A stretch of 64,000 nt of DNA, taken from NCBI GenBank assembly GCA_020055645.1, contig CM034546.1, positions 129,415,875 through 129,479,874 on the forward strand, in the 5' to 3' direction. Both the position numbers and the translations under genes were made by a program. Source of the stretch: Tomocerus qinae (taxonomy: Eukaryota > Arthropoda > Collembola > Entomobryomorpha > Tomoceridae). The notes beneath the pieces were generated by a model. That model was not told the DNA's origin. It made no database searches and saw nothing but the letters and a program-made list of their open reading frames with translations. Below are positions 24,547 through 35,771 of the stretch, piece by piece (position 1 is the first letter of the stretch; the number at the start of each line of letters is the position of its first letter).

Positions 24547-24763
24547 ATTAGAGTATTCATATAAGTTTGAACAATAAGATTGAAGAACAATAAAACCGAT
24601 AAGAAGATATAATTGACGAGTTTGCGTTTCAGTGAGCACGAACAATAGGCGAGTCGCGCATCAATTGTTCGTGCTCACTGAAACGCAAACGCGTCTATCA
24701 TATTTTCTTATCGGTTTTATTGTTCTTCAATCTTATTGTCCAAACTTATATGAATACTCTAAT
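24547..24763. mobile_element. Near-perfect palindromic foldback element (217 bp)
   Basis: The arms of about 100 bp, from ATTAGAGTATTCATATAAGT at the left to ACTTATATGAATACTCTAAT at the right, are complementary almost throughout, including an inner GTTTCAGTGAGCACGAACAAT arm. The loop is only about 15 bp. It sits between the two direct copies of the 24150-24370 / 24845-25085 block. Confidence 0.85.
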
Positions 24764-26020
24764 ACCAATACTGTTGGACCAAAGATTCTCCTACTATAAC
24801 CCTAGAGTTTAGATGACGTAGTGAGTGGAATCTACAAAATCAACAAGATATTACTATTTAGGTATTGTTTAAGTCAAGTTACTATATTGAATTTGTATTC
24901 CCAGCTGACTTGCCGAATGCATCCCTACTCATTATTAAATGGCATATTCCATTCTTTCCAGCTTTACAGTCTACTAGGAATTGATGGAGTTCTGCATGTT
25001 GACACATGGTGAAGAATTGAAGTTCACTATTTGGAATAAACATTTTATCGTGGAATGTACAAAATCGACAAGATATCACTATTTAGCTTGGTGTTAATTA
25101 GACTCCTGAAGGGTGGATATTCATGACTACCAGCAGTTTGATCTGGGACAGGGATGGGATTCCGGAATGGGACTTATTCAAAAGAAAGTCCCATATAAAA
25201 GTTCAAACTCTTTTATAGGACTTTCTCTACAGAACCCAGCTGATACGGGCAGGGGAAGGGGCGGGAATCTGTCTATTTGCCTTGATTCTAATTATAACTG
25301 ATTGTGGCTGAATACATGTGCTACCATATGCAAAAAGCAGATTTGAAACAAGTTATGTCGTTCCAAAAATATGCGTGCATTTTATTATGGAAGGACAACC
25401 AGAAGACCACCAGAATTTTTTTAAATCTCCCACTTCGATCCTGCGTATACGCCTGTTGCCAACAGTTTATTTTATTCGTGATCAGCGCATTGAAAAACGT
25501 CTATACACAGAAAATCAGCGCTTTCCATGAATGCTTTTAGTATTATAAAACTTTCAGGAGGAAGGGGCAGTTAATACTCTGCCTAGAGGGATATTATTCT
25601 ACGTTCCTTATCCTCAGTACCCTTAGTGATACCTACTCTACTGAACGATAAACTTCATTCTCTACTCTTTACTCTGATGTCAATGACAATACAATGTATG
25701 TACATGTGCTTATTTTAAATGTCTATTTTTTATTTTTATTTATCCTTGGTTACCTAAGGGGTTAAATAGGGGCCCAGGCCGCAGTAATTAAGAACTGGGC
25801 CATCAAATTAAAATATTCTTTACCATAGGGCCCAATTCACTATAGTCTAATCTATAGGGTTGATTTTCCGTACGGACGGACAAACAGAAATAATATTCAC
25901 ATGCATAGATGGGAAGATGAACTTATCTGAATAATGTTCTACTTAAACACGTTACAGATTTTTTGTAGGTATTTATTTAAAGCCTAAGCAATGATATACG
26001 CATTGTATTAGTAGAGCAGC
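24764..26020. other. Gene-free stretch, repeat remnants
   Basis: It contains the second copy of the block described above (24845-25085). It also has a GC-richer patch at 25195-25265 (a GGGCAGGGGAAGGGGCGGG-type word) similar to one at 53330-53400, which suggests another dispersed repeat. No coding region is supported. Confidence 0.5.
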
Positions 26021-26041
26021 ATAGCAGCTTTCAAAACTTAC

Positions 26042-26340
26042 CTTCATTTGAGACTAGAAGAATGTATAAACTAGCTTCGGAATCTGAAATTCAGAGAAAA
26101 CAGACATAATCTGTTTAATGCTACAAATGTGCAGATATTTGCAAAATTATTTCGCATTTGACAAGATAGATGAATTTTAGGATGAAATTTATGTGTGAAT
26201 GTTTTTTCCGCAGTAATTTGAAAATTTAAAACAATTAATGCCTGGTCAAATCTACCTCAACGTAATTCTTTGTTTCTTCTATACTTACTCCCGTGCAAAC
26301 TAAGCATATAGGAAATCAAACTCTTTAATATATATTCATA
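26042..26340 (-). promoter_or_regulatory. TATA-like box and putative untranslated first exon, copy C cassette
   Basis: On the minus strand a TATATATT box (about 26320-26336) within the shared context TTATGAATATATATTAAAGAG is followed about 280 nt on by the donor CAAATGAAG|GTAAGT (exon end 26042). The same arrangement and the words ATTCAGATTCCG-like and TTTGCAGATATTTGC-like recur upstream of copies D, F and G. It would splice to the acceptor that touches the ATG of copy C at 20616, across ~5.4 kb that now holds several repeats. Inference from comparison only. Confidence 0.45.
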
Positions 26341-26485
26341 AACTGAATAGTGGAAGTCATTTAGTGCAAATATTTCTATGCTCTAGGTTGAGTCATATGC
26401 ACAGATATATAATAGAAAAGCAATTATAATAACAGTATAATAAACAGGGTCTCATATTATTATTATAAGTTATGGTATGAATACA

Positions 26486-26625
26486 TCTTAGATCTTTATT
26501 GTTATTAAAGTGTACAACAAAAAGGCGTAAACTACGTAGCCTAAACTCTAGAACTAAACCTATGTCAATAACGCTGTTCAAACTATATAGAGGTCATTTG
26601 ATGTTACTGATCATTGATCAATGAA
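26486..26625 (-). promoter_or_regulatory. Conserved cassette upstream block 1 (copy C)
   Basis: This block has the words CTTTATTGTTATTAAAG, AAAAAGGCGTAAACTACGTA, CTAGAACTAAACC, AACGCTG.TCAAACT and GAGGTCATTT in order. The same series appears five more times in the window, always upstream of a receptor-like copy or of a place where one has been lost. No frame is conserved, so it is likely regulatory or simply part of the duplicated unit. Confidence 0.55.
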
Positions 26626-27140
26626 TAATTTAAAAGACTTAAAGCAATATAAAGTCTAAACCCGATAGACAGCTGGCGTCAGAAGTTAAAAAATACTGAT
26701 ATTCCTGGTAAAAGAAGGTCAGACGTAATAAACAATTATCATTGGCTATTATTTGGGTTTAACTTTATTAAGTCTTATCATATTTAAATTTGTATATATA
26801 TATATGACCAAAGCAAAGCCTTTTCTTTTACATTTCAAAATGAAGTTATTATTCGTCATTTTCAACTTTTTAGTTTGTATGTCTTAAGATTATGCAGCGG
26901 TGTCATTTTACAAGTTACTACATTATCCTTTTAATAAAATGCCTTGCCTATGCCTTACCATGGCTATAAAAGAGCAATGAACAATTTGACAAATCAAGGC
27001 GAATTATTTGTATTCAATCTATGTTTATTGTTATTGATAAGTAGTCTATAGCGCATTGTCAAATATCCATTGCCTGGATACCTATAATATTATACTTAAC
27101 TTGTTTTCACCGATACTAATACATCTTACTATTGTTATAT

Positions 27141-27326
27141 AATATATCGTCCCTTGAGGAACTATTTAGCCTAAATCTATTTTTCGTTTTGTGTACGGAA
27201 TAGCCTATCTCCACAGCCTAATAACCATCTACGCTTAGGCATTTAGGCCATGGAGATAGGCTATTCTGTACACAAAAATGAAAAATGGATTTAGGTTAAA
27301 TGGTTCCTTAAGGGACGATATTATAC
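27141..27326. mobile_element. Foldback element with TATCGTCCCTTRAGGAAC ends
   Basis: Left arm AATATATCGTCCCTTGAGGA and right arm TCCTTAAGGGACGATATT are complementary. Inside, CCTATCTCCA and TGGAGATAGG continue the stem. The outer word 'atatcgtcc' is shared with the foldback at 27629-27852, so the two belong to one family. Confidence 0.8.
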
Positions 27327-27628
27327 GTCACAGTAGTTTGTTCCTCATGGCTGTTCCCTCACACACAGAAATACAATACACAAAAAAAGTTTGCACCAAA
27401 GTTGGAGAAGCTCATGGCATTGGTAATTTGGGTGCAGTGCAGATTCTGCAAATATTGCTGTTGCTTTGCTATTGACTCAATGGCCATGGGTTGAGCAACC
27501 ACCCAAGATCCCATTCAAAATTCGAATTTCTGTGCAATTGTTTTGTTATTTTGGGTATTGCATTACTGTTTGTGGGGGAGTAGCCACTGCATGGAGTTCA
27601 AAATACTGTTTTATACATATTATAGACC

Positions 27629-27852
27629 ATATATCGTCCTTTAAAGAACGAAAAAGCCAAAATCCATTTTTTGTTTGGTGGACGAATAAGTCTATATCTA
27701 TTTTTTGTCTGGTGGCGGAAAAAGCCTATATCCATACGCGTGTTGGTGGAGTTAGGCTGTTTCCTGCACCAAACGAAAAATGGATGTACGCTTATTCGTC
27801 CACCAAACAAAAAATGGATTTTGGCTTTTTCGTTCCTTAAAGGACGATATAT
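27629..27852. mobile_element. Foldback element, ATATCGTCCTTTAAAGAACG family
   Basis: The left arm ATATATCGTCCTTTAAAGAA and the right arm TTCCTTAAAGGACGATATAT pair. The stem continues through AAAAAGCCAAAATCC and TTTGTTTGGTGGACGAATA. Related arm sequence occurs at about 61330-61400 and, more distantly, in the minisatellite foldback at 20811-21320 (shared AAAAAGCC and GGTRCAG words). Confidence 0.85.
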
Positions 27853-28196
27853 TATTGTAAATTATATAAGTGCAATTTGTCATCACGGTTATTGTATGTG
27901 GCATTTTGAATTTATTACGGGTGCTAGGTTCGTTCCTTTGCTGGATTCACTAGTATTATGGAACATCAATAGCAAATGACCGCGATAATTTTAACATGTC
28001 TACTTAATTAAAACGCATAACACTGCATTCGGCTGCGTGCTACTGCTACCACGAAGTTTGTCTTTTACATTCAAACGCAATTTATCACTGAATCTATTCA
28101 TGTGCATGCCACACAGCGAGTTTATACTATCACTATTATCACAATTAAAATAATGATTGCTTTGTGTCTGCTATGCCATTTTTTATGTTAATTTTA

Positions 28197-28691
28197 TTAC
28201 CCTATTCAGATAAGTTTTCCAGTTCATTTTTAATCCTTTTTAATTGGCCTTTTATTCAAGCTATTTATTTGGAGCTGTGAAACGCTGGTGGAAATTGTCT
28301 GGTATCCGGTTGTCGCATACGGAAGAAATGGGAAGAAAAGAGAGAAGAAAGGGAGGTAAAGAGGGAAGAAAGTGAGAAAAGTGGGAAAAAAGGGAGGAAA
28401 AGAAGGAAGAAAGGGGTGCAAAACGGAAAGAAATGGAGGAAAACATGGACGAAAGGGAAGTAAAGAGGGAAGAAAGGGAGGAAAAGAAAAAAAAAGAAAT
28501 GAAGAAAAGGGAAGAAGGAACCGCTAAGCACCATACCACTTCCCTTTCGCTCTAAACCGCGACTGGAGGAGAATAGGCCACCCAATTAGCTTGGTGGGTG
28601 GTCTATTGATAAAATATAAATTTATATTTAGATTTTATATATTTATTTTTTATTTTTTATTAATAAGATTAAAATGAGCTGAATAGGGTAA
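28197..28691. mobile_element. MITE inserted in the 3' flank of copy D, containing a polypurine tract
   Basis: The ends TTACCCTATTCAG and CTGAATAGGGTAA are inverted repeats. The homologous flank of copy C reads straight through at about 18740-18750 ('gttaattttacgttaacc'), giving an empty site for comparison. The interior 28318-28520 is about 200 bp of nearly pure purine (GGAAGAAA and GAGGAAAAG words). The open frames seen on the opposite strand there encode only Phe/Leu/Ser/Pro runs and are not genes. Confidence 0.85.
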
Positions 28692-28967
28692 TAATACGTT
28701 AACCAACTACCTAGCTAAGTAAACTTCTTCATCAATTGCACTATTTTAGTAGATGTATCGTTCGTTTAATCTTAATTACATTTTAAGCAGACGCTTATAT
28801 TTGTATTATTATTATAGATCACAGTAGTAGTTATCAATGTATCAGTATCATCTAATTTATGGCAAATATATAGCTGAATAACAATATGTATACTACACAG
28901 AAGACACTCTGATTTGCTGCAAGTGAGCTTATTTTATGTAAGTATACTATTTTTCTGTGTTCTCTTT

Positions 28968-30439
28968 TTATGCTTTTGTAAAAATAGTAAGCAAGACATC
29001 CATAACATTATCAAGAATGATTTTGTAGATATCCAGCGTTTGATCAGTTTCAACTTTGAAGAAGATGCTGATGGGGAAGATGATTGGAAAGCAAGTGCGC
29101 AAATGGTAATTGTGGACCCGCTGTAGGCTTTGATGATTGTTTCTTTTGTACAGAATCACAAACTCTTGTGACAGCTTTACAGCCCCTGTAGCAAACCAAA
29201 AGCCAATGCGAAAAATCACCAATATGAGAAGCACGGTCAAAGAGAAGAATACAAGCAAAAGCGTGGTTAACAAGTGCGAGTAAGCAATGGACACGACAGA
29301 AAACGCAATGGCTGTTACAATCATTGTGGCCATAACTCCGGGTAGAAGGAATTGACACATTGGGGATTCATAGTGCAAATAGGCAATTTTAATTAATTTG
29401 TAATAAAAAATATTTCTTTTGAAACGGGCTTCGAATTGTTGTTCAGTTTCCTTTTTCATCTTTTCTCCCGCTATTGACCTGCAAAGATGAATTAAATCTT
29501 GTTGTAATTGATAATGAAACAATTACATTTTCAAGTCTCTTATATTTATTAAGTAAAACTACAGTAGAAAGACTTTAATCTTATTATACTTAAACTTAAT
29601 CTTATAAATACTTATAATTTTCAAATAAGTCTTACTTCAATTTTATGAGAAATAATATCATCGCGTTTCCTCCAGCAAATACCCACACTATGTAATAGCA
29701 TGCGTTGAACCAAATCGTAGAAGTTGTAAGACCAGCCCAAGTTTTGTACAGAAATTCGAACAATTCGGATTCCAATCCCACGTGTGTTAATATATTCAGT
29801 TCCGCTCCTGCAAACATTGGAAAATGGAATGCAAATGGGGAGAAAATTGCCGCCGCTGACAGAAATAGGATAATCCCTTCCAAAATCCATCCCATGAAAT
29901 CCAAATGACCTTTTCCCTTCGGCATTTTGACTGAAAATTAAAAAAAGCTCTTTCTATAATAAACAAGAAACGCAGAGACGGTTTATATACTTAGTTCACC
30001 AGATTGCCATTTATAAAGGAAACATCGTACCAAGAATGTACAATTAATTATGAAAACACTTACTTCTGTCAAGCAGTGTATCGACAGAAAATAGAAGTTT
30101 GAATGCATCCAGGATTTCCTTTGAGTAGAGGATTGTGTTGATTTGGCATACCATTCCGATAGCTCCTCCCACCAAATAAACGACATTCCCAATCCTGCCC
30201 GTGACGGGGACCTTTCTCCCACTTTTGATTGAGATCACAAATGCAGTAGCCTCACCTATCCTTGTGAGTATACACGATATAAATATGGCATAGTAAAGGA
30301 TGTCTTCTTTCCAAGACTTAGCTGACAAAGTTCTCATCTGTGGATCCCATCTATATGGAAGGAATTTCCATTTGCATCCAAACCGAAGTACTTTTTCCAA
30401 AGCCCGACTCAATCGTTTGGAAACCAATAATGTCGTCAT
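28968..30439 (-). CDS. Multi-pass membrane protein, chemoreceptor-like family, copy D
   Basis: Exons on the minus strand are 30064-30439, 29636-29930 and 28968-29478 (393 residues). Donors are GTAAGT and GTAAGA; acceptors are TTTTCAG and TTTGCAG. Start MTTLLVSKRL, one base after TTTGTAG. Exons 1 and 2 are closest to copy C (shared 'ISCILTRIGE', 'GRKVPVT', 'FMGWILEGIILFL'). The segment 6 part of exon 3 ('IGFWFATGAVKLSQEFV', 'LYKRNNHQSL') is closest to copies F and G. The final ~110 nt again match C. This mosaic suggests exchange between copies. The frame is intact, and the membrane topology is as in copy C. Confidence 0.85.
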
Positions 30440-32214
30440 TCTACAAATATACAAATGAAATTCATTTAAATATTATCTTTTTTTCCACTGTCACAAGTCC
30501 GAACTAGGAAGGCTGTATTGACGGGGATTACTGTATTGAGGATACCCGCCCTCGAAATCCAAGAAAGGGAAAATTCTCAAAATACCAAAATTTTAGGCTA
30601 TTTTTCACTTATTTTAGACAAAATAAGCCAAAATTTTTCGCACTTGGCGCGAATATCGCACTTTAATGGATCAAAAGCGCATCGAATTATGCATTTTCAG
30701 ATTGGTAGTAAAAATTGCGCAATATGCACATAAGGGGCGCAGTGAGATTTTATGATAAGATGAGAATAACGATAACTAAAGGGAGTTCGCGCTTGATTGA
30801 GCGCGAACAAAGGAGACCACCTACAAAGCTACTGTGTCCTCTTATCAGCATAGGAAAAGAAATGTTGGATTGATTATATAAAGTTGTGTCTCAAGTCCTG
30901 TCAGCGTTCGATCAAGACTGTACGACTTTGTGCGACGAATGTAGCCGAAGCGAAGTTACATAATATACTTTTAATTAGTTTTAAATTTTAAACCTCTCCT
31001 TCGGTCAGGATGTGTAACCGACCTGCCCATTTACAAATTCGTTCTTTCCTCTTACTTCAAAATTGTTCCCTGAAAATTTAAACAGTGAAATTGAAACATG
31101 GCATGAAAAACCTATGGGATAACCAAAAATCCAACAAAAAACTCGAGTTTTTCATCTCCTGAGCTCAAAACGTTCGAAAGTTATATTATCATGCACAGGA
31201 ATTTCCGGATAGTATTCACAATCACATCACATGTATGAACTCGCTTCGGAATCTGAAATCCAGGAAAAACAGACACAATCTGTTTAATACAAATGTGCAG
31301 ATATTTGCGAATTCATTTCGCATTTGGTAAGATGAATGAATGTCGTGTGTAAATATTATGAGTGATTGTTTTTTTTGCAGCAATTTGAAAATTTTTTAAA
31401 GAAATTAATGCCTGGTCAAATCTATCTCAACGCAATTCTTGGTTGACTTACTCATTCCCATAAACTAAACACATAATGTAGGAAATCAAACTCTTTAATA
31501 TATATTCATAAGCTCAATGGTGGAAGTCATTTAATATTTCGGAGAAATTGGGTGAGTCATATGCACAGGTATATAATAGAAAAGTAATTCTTTCGGTCCA
31601 GTATAATAAACAGTCTAATATTATTATTATAAGTCTTACATACGTACAAAAAGATTGTGTTCAGTTTAATATCTTTATTGCTATTAAAGTTTACAATAAA
31701 AAGGCGTAAACTACGTAGCCTAAACTCTAGAACTAGACCAATGTCAATAACATTGATCAAATTGTAAAGAGGTCATTAAATGTACCTGATCATTAATCAA
31801 TGAATAAATGCTTTAAATGATAATAAAGTCTAAACCCGATAGACAGTTGGCGTCAGATGTTAAAAGAACTAAAATTCCTGGTAAACGAAGGTCAGGTGTA
31901 GTAGGCTATTTACATAGCGGTGTTATTTTACAATCTACGATATGCTTTTAATAAAATGCCGTGTCTTGTCATGCCTAAATGTAATGAACAATTGTGACAA
32001 ATCAAGACGAATTATTTGTATTCAATCTATACGTTTATTCTTATTTATTTTTATTAGTAGGAAGTAGTGCAATGTCAAACATCCATTGCATGGATACCTA
32101 TATACTTATCTTGTTTTCAATTATACTAATATATGTTACTATACTTCTATATGCTTCCGTGAAGCATAATAATATTGAATATTTTGATACTGAATGCATA
32201 ACGTCCTTAAAAGC
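30440..32214. other. Upstream region of copy D
   Basis: No coding region. A short GC-containing patch at 30510-30800 has AGCGC/GCGC words and a hairpin (GTTCGCGCTTGATTGAGCGCGAAC, 30785-30808). About 31225-31515 is homologous to the putative first-exon region of copies C, F and G, with a TATATATT box near 31495-31510, but the splice-donor portion is not preserved here. The conserved block at 31668-31805 follows. Confidence 0.5.
31668..31805 (-). promoter_or_regulatory. Conserved cassette upstream block 2 (copy D)
   Basis: ATCTTTATTGCTATTAAAG, CAATAAAAAGGCGTAAACTA, CTAGAACTAGACC, ATTGATCAAATTGTAAAGAGG and a TGATCATTAATCAATGAAT end match block 1 over more than 130 bp. It lies about 1.2 kb upstream of the ATG of copy D. 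Confidence 0.55.
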
Positions 32215-33705
32215 TTATCGGTACGTGAGCAAGAAGTCCATCACCTTTTCTAAAATGGTTTTGTAAAAGACCAATGTTTTATCATTGTCGCATTTGAGGA
32301 AATTGTTGAGTGTTACGACGATCGGGAAACAGGTTCTAAGGTCTTTGATACACATTTTGTCCATTTTTTGGTGATTCGTCTTCTTGTACAACTTCACAAA
32401 TTTGGTAGACATTTCGGATATCCGAACAGCAAGCCACATTCCTGCACGGAGAATAAACAAAATCAAGACAATTATAAAAATCAGAAGAATTTTCGCCGCC
32501 ACGTTGGATACATAAAAGAAAAATAATATAAATGTGACAGAATATGCAATGGCGGTCATAATCATCGTGCATGTCACTCCAGGCAAGAGAAATTGGCACA
32601 GAGGAGGTCCAAATACGGTGTAAGTTACACTCATTGATTTATACAACAAAATATTCCGTTTGAAACGAACTGCGAAGTGGATCTTTGATTCCTCTGGAAT
32701 ATTTTCAGCTGCAACGGCACTTCAAATAAAAATAATAATTAATTAAATCATCAAAAATCGTATTTAAAATTGAATATCCAAGGTATATAATATTACCACA
32801 ATCTTTGGAGATACAATATCAGAGCATAGCCTGCCGAGAAGGACAGAACTAAGTAATAACAGGCATTGAACCAAATTATTACTGTAGTGAAACCGGCCCA
32901 AATTTTGTACACAAAATTTCCCAACCAAGTTTCGAAACCCAAATGGATCAAGATATTCAACTCCGGAGGATCAAACCTCTTTGAGCCGATTACGTTAATT
33001 GGAGAGAAAATTGCAGCAACCGAAACAAATAGGATGATCCCGTCAGCCAGATATCCCATCAAGTCCAAGTTGAATCCGCCATTTTTCTGTAATTTCACTT
33101 CAAAATTCGAATATTTTAATGTGGTATTTTTCTAAATTGCTTTGACCATTTAATTATAACTTAAACTGCGTGAAACAAAAATCCAAACATTCACAGATGC
33201 AAGGAAATTGTTTTTCTCCCTTTGTTGTAATTAATCAAGTTACACTTGTAATGATATGAATACGTTTTATCTGTCCAGCAAGATTAAAAATTTACATCGT
33301 GGGGTATTCTGTATCAATAATTTACTCACTTCTTTTAAGTTGGTCATCAATTGTGAATAGCAAATTAAATATTGCAATGATTTCCGTCGAGAAGATGAAT
33401 GTGTTGAATTGACATACAATTCCAATTGCTGCTGCCAACAGATATGCAAATTGCCCAATCCTGGATGATATTGAAACTTTCCTGTCGCTTGTAACGGACA
33501 ATATGAATGCGATGACTTCGGTTATCCTTGTAATGAACGTGGATATCAGAATTGCATAGTAGAAGAAATATGCCTTTCGTTTAGTGGCTGAAGACAAATG
33601 TTTTTTCTTTGGATCCCATTTGTGTGGAATAAGATGCCATTTGCAGCAAAATTGAAGTATTTTCCCTAAAGCATTGCTTAAACGTTTCGACACGAGGTCC
33701 GCCAT
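32215..33705 (-). CDS. Multi-pass membrane protein, chemoreceptor-like family, copy E (second subfamily)
   Basis: Exons on the minus strand are 33330-33705, 32797-33097 and 32215-32719 (393 residues). Exon 2 is 6 nt longer than in the A-D/F/G group. Donors are GTGAGT and GTAATA; the two acceptors are GAAG borders, weaker than elsewhere. Start MADLVSKRL, one base after TTTTTTAAG. Exon 1 has 'PHKWDP'. Exon 2 starts in 'MKLQKNGGFNLDLMGYLADG' and has an extended 'NVIGSKRFDPPELN' loop. Exon 3 has 'FLLPGVTCTMIMTAIAYS', segment 6 and a C-terminus 'LRTCFPIVVTLNNFLKCDNDKTL'. Its closest relative is copy H, 29 kb away; the two share exon 2 almost word for word. The frame is intact. Confidence 0.82.
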
Positions 33706-33983
33706 CCTTAAAAAATAAGTCGAAATAATTAATAAAGATAGAACAACAATGACAATTAAGATGTAAGGATTTACTTGGGTAATATAATTTCCTACGGATG
33801 AGATGGAAAGAAGATACAGTCACTTGGGATTACTTTGGCTATCATTCATATCTAACTTTGGTACCGTACTTCAATAAAAACTTAAAAATTCCATTTAGAA
33901 AGCGATTTTGTATACCACAAAAATGTAAAATCTAGTTTTTCAGTTAACGCTGTCAACTAAAAAATATTTTGGTAGGAGTACAA

Positions 33984-34105
33984 GCAATAAAAAGGCGAAT
34001 AACCTATTTACGTAGCCTTTGATTTATGGTATCTTGTCTAGTCTCCAAACACTAGAACTAAACTAATAACGCTGATCAAACTGTAAAGAGGTCATTTAAT
34101 GTAGC
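33984..34105 (-). promoter_or_regulatory. Conserved cassette upstream block 3 (copy E)
   Basis: It contains CAATAAAAAGGCG, TACGTAGCC, CTAGAACTAAAC, AACGCTGATCAAACTGTAA and GAGGTCATTTAATGTA in the same order as the other blocks. It lies only about 280 bp upstream of the ATG of copy E. Confidence 0.5.
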
Positions 34106-34448
34106 TACGTATATGGAATTTAAACTCTTCTACTTCGCAAATATTTCGTGGAATAAAGCATTAGTCATATGTCATTATATATATAATAATGGAAAACCAA
34201 TGTTCTTATAGCAACGTATGACTACTCCTTGAAGATGTTTCTTACTTTTACATGTTCGTTAGAAAACTATGAATTTCAAATTAGAAAATTATCAGATGTC
34301 TGGCATTCATTCACATTATTATTATCGAACTGAAAACTATAAACAAAGACTGCTTATATATACTGTCTGCATTTTATAAAAACAGTATTATCGTTATATG
34401 GTATGGGTATGCGATATTACAAGATGTCACAAGAAAAGAATAGAGTTT

Positions 34449-34565
34449 TTAATATCTTCATTGCTGTTAGAGCGTACAATAAAAAGGCGTATAAACTACT
34501 TAGCCTTTGATTTAATAGCATCTTGTATAAGCACTAGAACTAAACCATAATAACGCTGATCAATC
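34449..34565 (-). promoter_or_regulatory. Conserved cassette upstream block 4 (second block behind copy E)
   Basis: This is a further copy of the upstream block (AATATCTTCATTGCTGTTA, ACAATAAAAAGGCGTA, AACGCTGATCAA), followed on the right by sequence shared with 38640-38860 ('gctttgact', 'aaaattattgg', 'ttcggtccaac'). A minus-strand TATATATAAGCAGTC box lies at about 34341-34355. As only one gene (E) lies downstream, it may be the surviving flank of a lost copy. Confidence 0.45.
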
Positions 34566-35771
34566 TGCAAACAAAACCATACAATATAACAGTAGACAGA
34601 GCAGTGAATAATTTAAAAGCATCAAAACAGTTTATATTTTATATCTAACCTAATTAGTTGTTATAGAGGGCTTTGACTTAACAGGCTCAAAGGTTAAAAC
34701 CAAAAATTATTGGAAGAACAGAGGCGTATTAAAACTATTTGCACTGACTATTTTTTTTCGGTCCAACTTAATTCATTAGTAAGTATATTTGTAAAGTATT
34801 GCTATAATTAATATGTTTAAAGTTTTCTAAATTTATCAAGAGGAAGATATAGAGCTAGGTAAGATTTTCGTTTTAGGAGAATCCATCAAAAGTATTATTA
34901 AGCATAAATATTGTCAAATGCGATGGCCTTTGTCTTAGTGCTTTGCAAGTTACAATTTATTTGCCTTGTTTATTTTTTTACTGTTACGTAGGTATGTTTT
35001 TTGTGTCGGTATACATTAGCTTGAAACGTAGTATAATGGATAACAGTGCGACGTTTTACTTTAATGGATTGTATCAATACTATATAGCTTTGAAAATGTT
35101 AGTAAATTGAACTATGTTATTACAATAGATAAAACAGAGTTTGCTGTTTGTGGGACTAAATCAAATACCTTTTAGATTAATAAAGCGAAAGTGACAATAC
35201 ATTAAATTGGGAAACATTTATTTATTTGCCATTTTCTTCATATTTTATACAGAGATTTCCAAAAGGTTAATTTGTTGTGCTAGTACTTTGTGTTACAACA
35301 ACGGTTCTGGAAAACTGGTAATGAAAAGGAGATAAATAAAAATTTGCAGTAAAACCAGTATTTAGTTTACTACAAACAATTTGAACTTGAACATAATAAT
35401 ATTTAATTTAATTTTAATTTCAGCGAATGGTTTGCAAGATGGAGATGTGCTTGAAGGCAGAGGTTAAGAGATAAAGGTAAGCATAGTGAGATAGAGGAAA
35501 GACAATAACGAGGCTAAAATGGAGATCATTTAATTTTTTTATTATACAGAATTTTGTGGTTGAAGTCAAATAAGTCAAAGCAGTTATTCGTTTTTTCTCT
35601 GTAGGGAGCACTTTCTTTGGACTACTATCTTTATGTATTTATTAAGTATTTTCAGAAGAAAACCCCAGAAATGTGAAGAAAATCACCATGCATGGTTAGG
35701 CTGTCTAAGAATACCAAAATGAAAAACTATGCAGTATATACAAAGGCCAGTCTAGACTATAATATACACGT
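34566..35771. other. Gene-free stretch: duplicated flank sequence and 3' flank of copy F
   Basis: About 34670-35200 is a diverged copy of 38710-39480. About 35530-35771 is the 3' flank of copy F and is repeated almost identically at 45041-45237 (with a ~40-bp deletion there). No coding region is supported. Confidence 0.6.

Noticed and set aside
27278..27979. Open frames of 65-124 codons
   Set aside because: They run across foldback arms and read the same arm on both strands; composition is repeat-driven.
28230..28585. Overlapping open frames rich in Phe, Ser, Leu and Pro
   Set aside because: They are the complement of the polypurine tract inside a MITE and have no conserved feature.
31994..32266. 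Hydrophobic 90-codon plus-strand frame
   Set aside because: It partly overlaps exon 3 of copy E on the other strand, has no family member beside the other copies, and the AT-rich sequence makes hydrophobic frames common.
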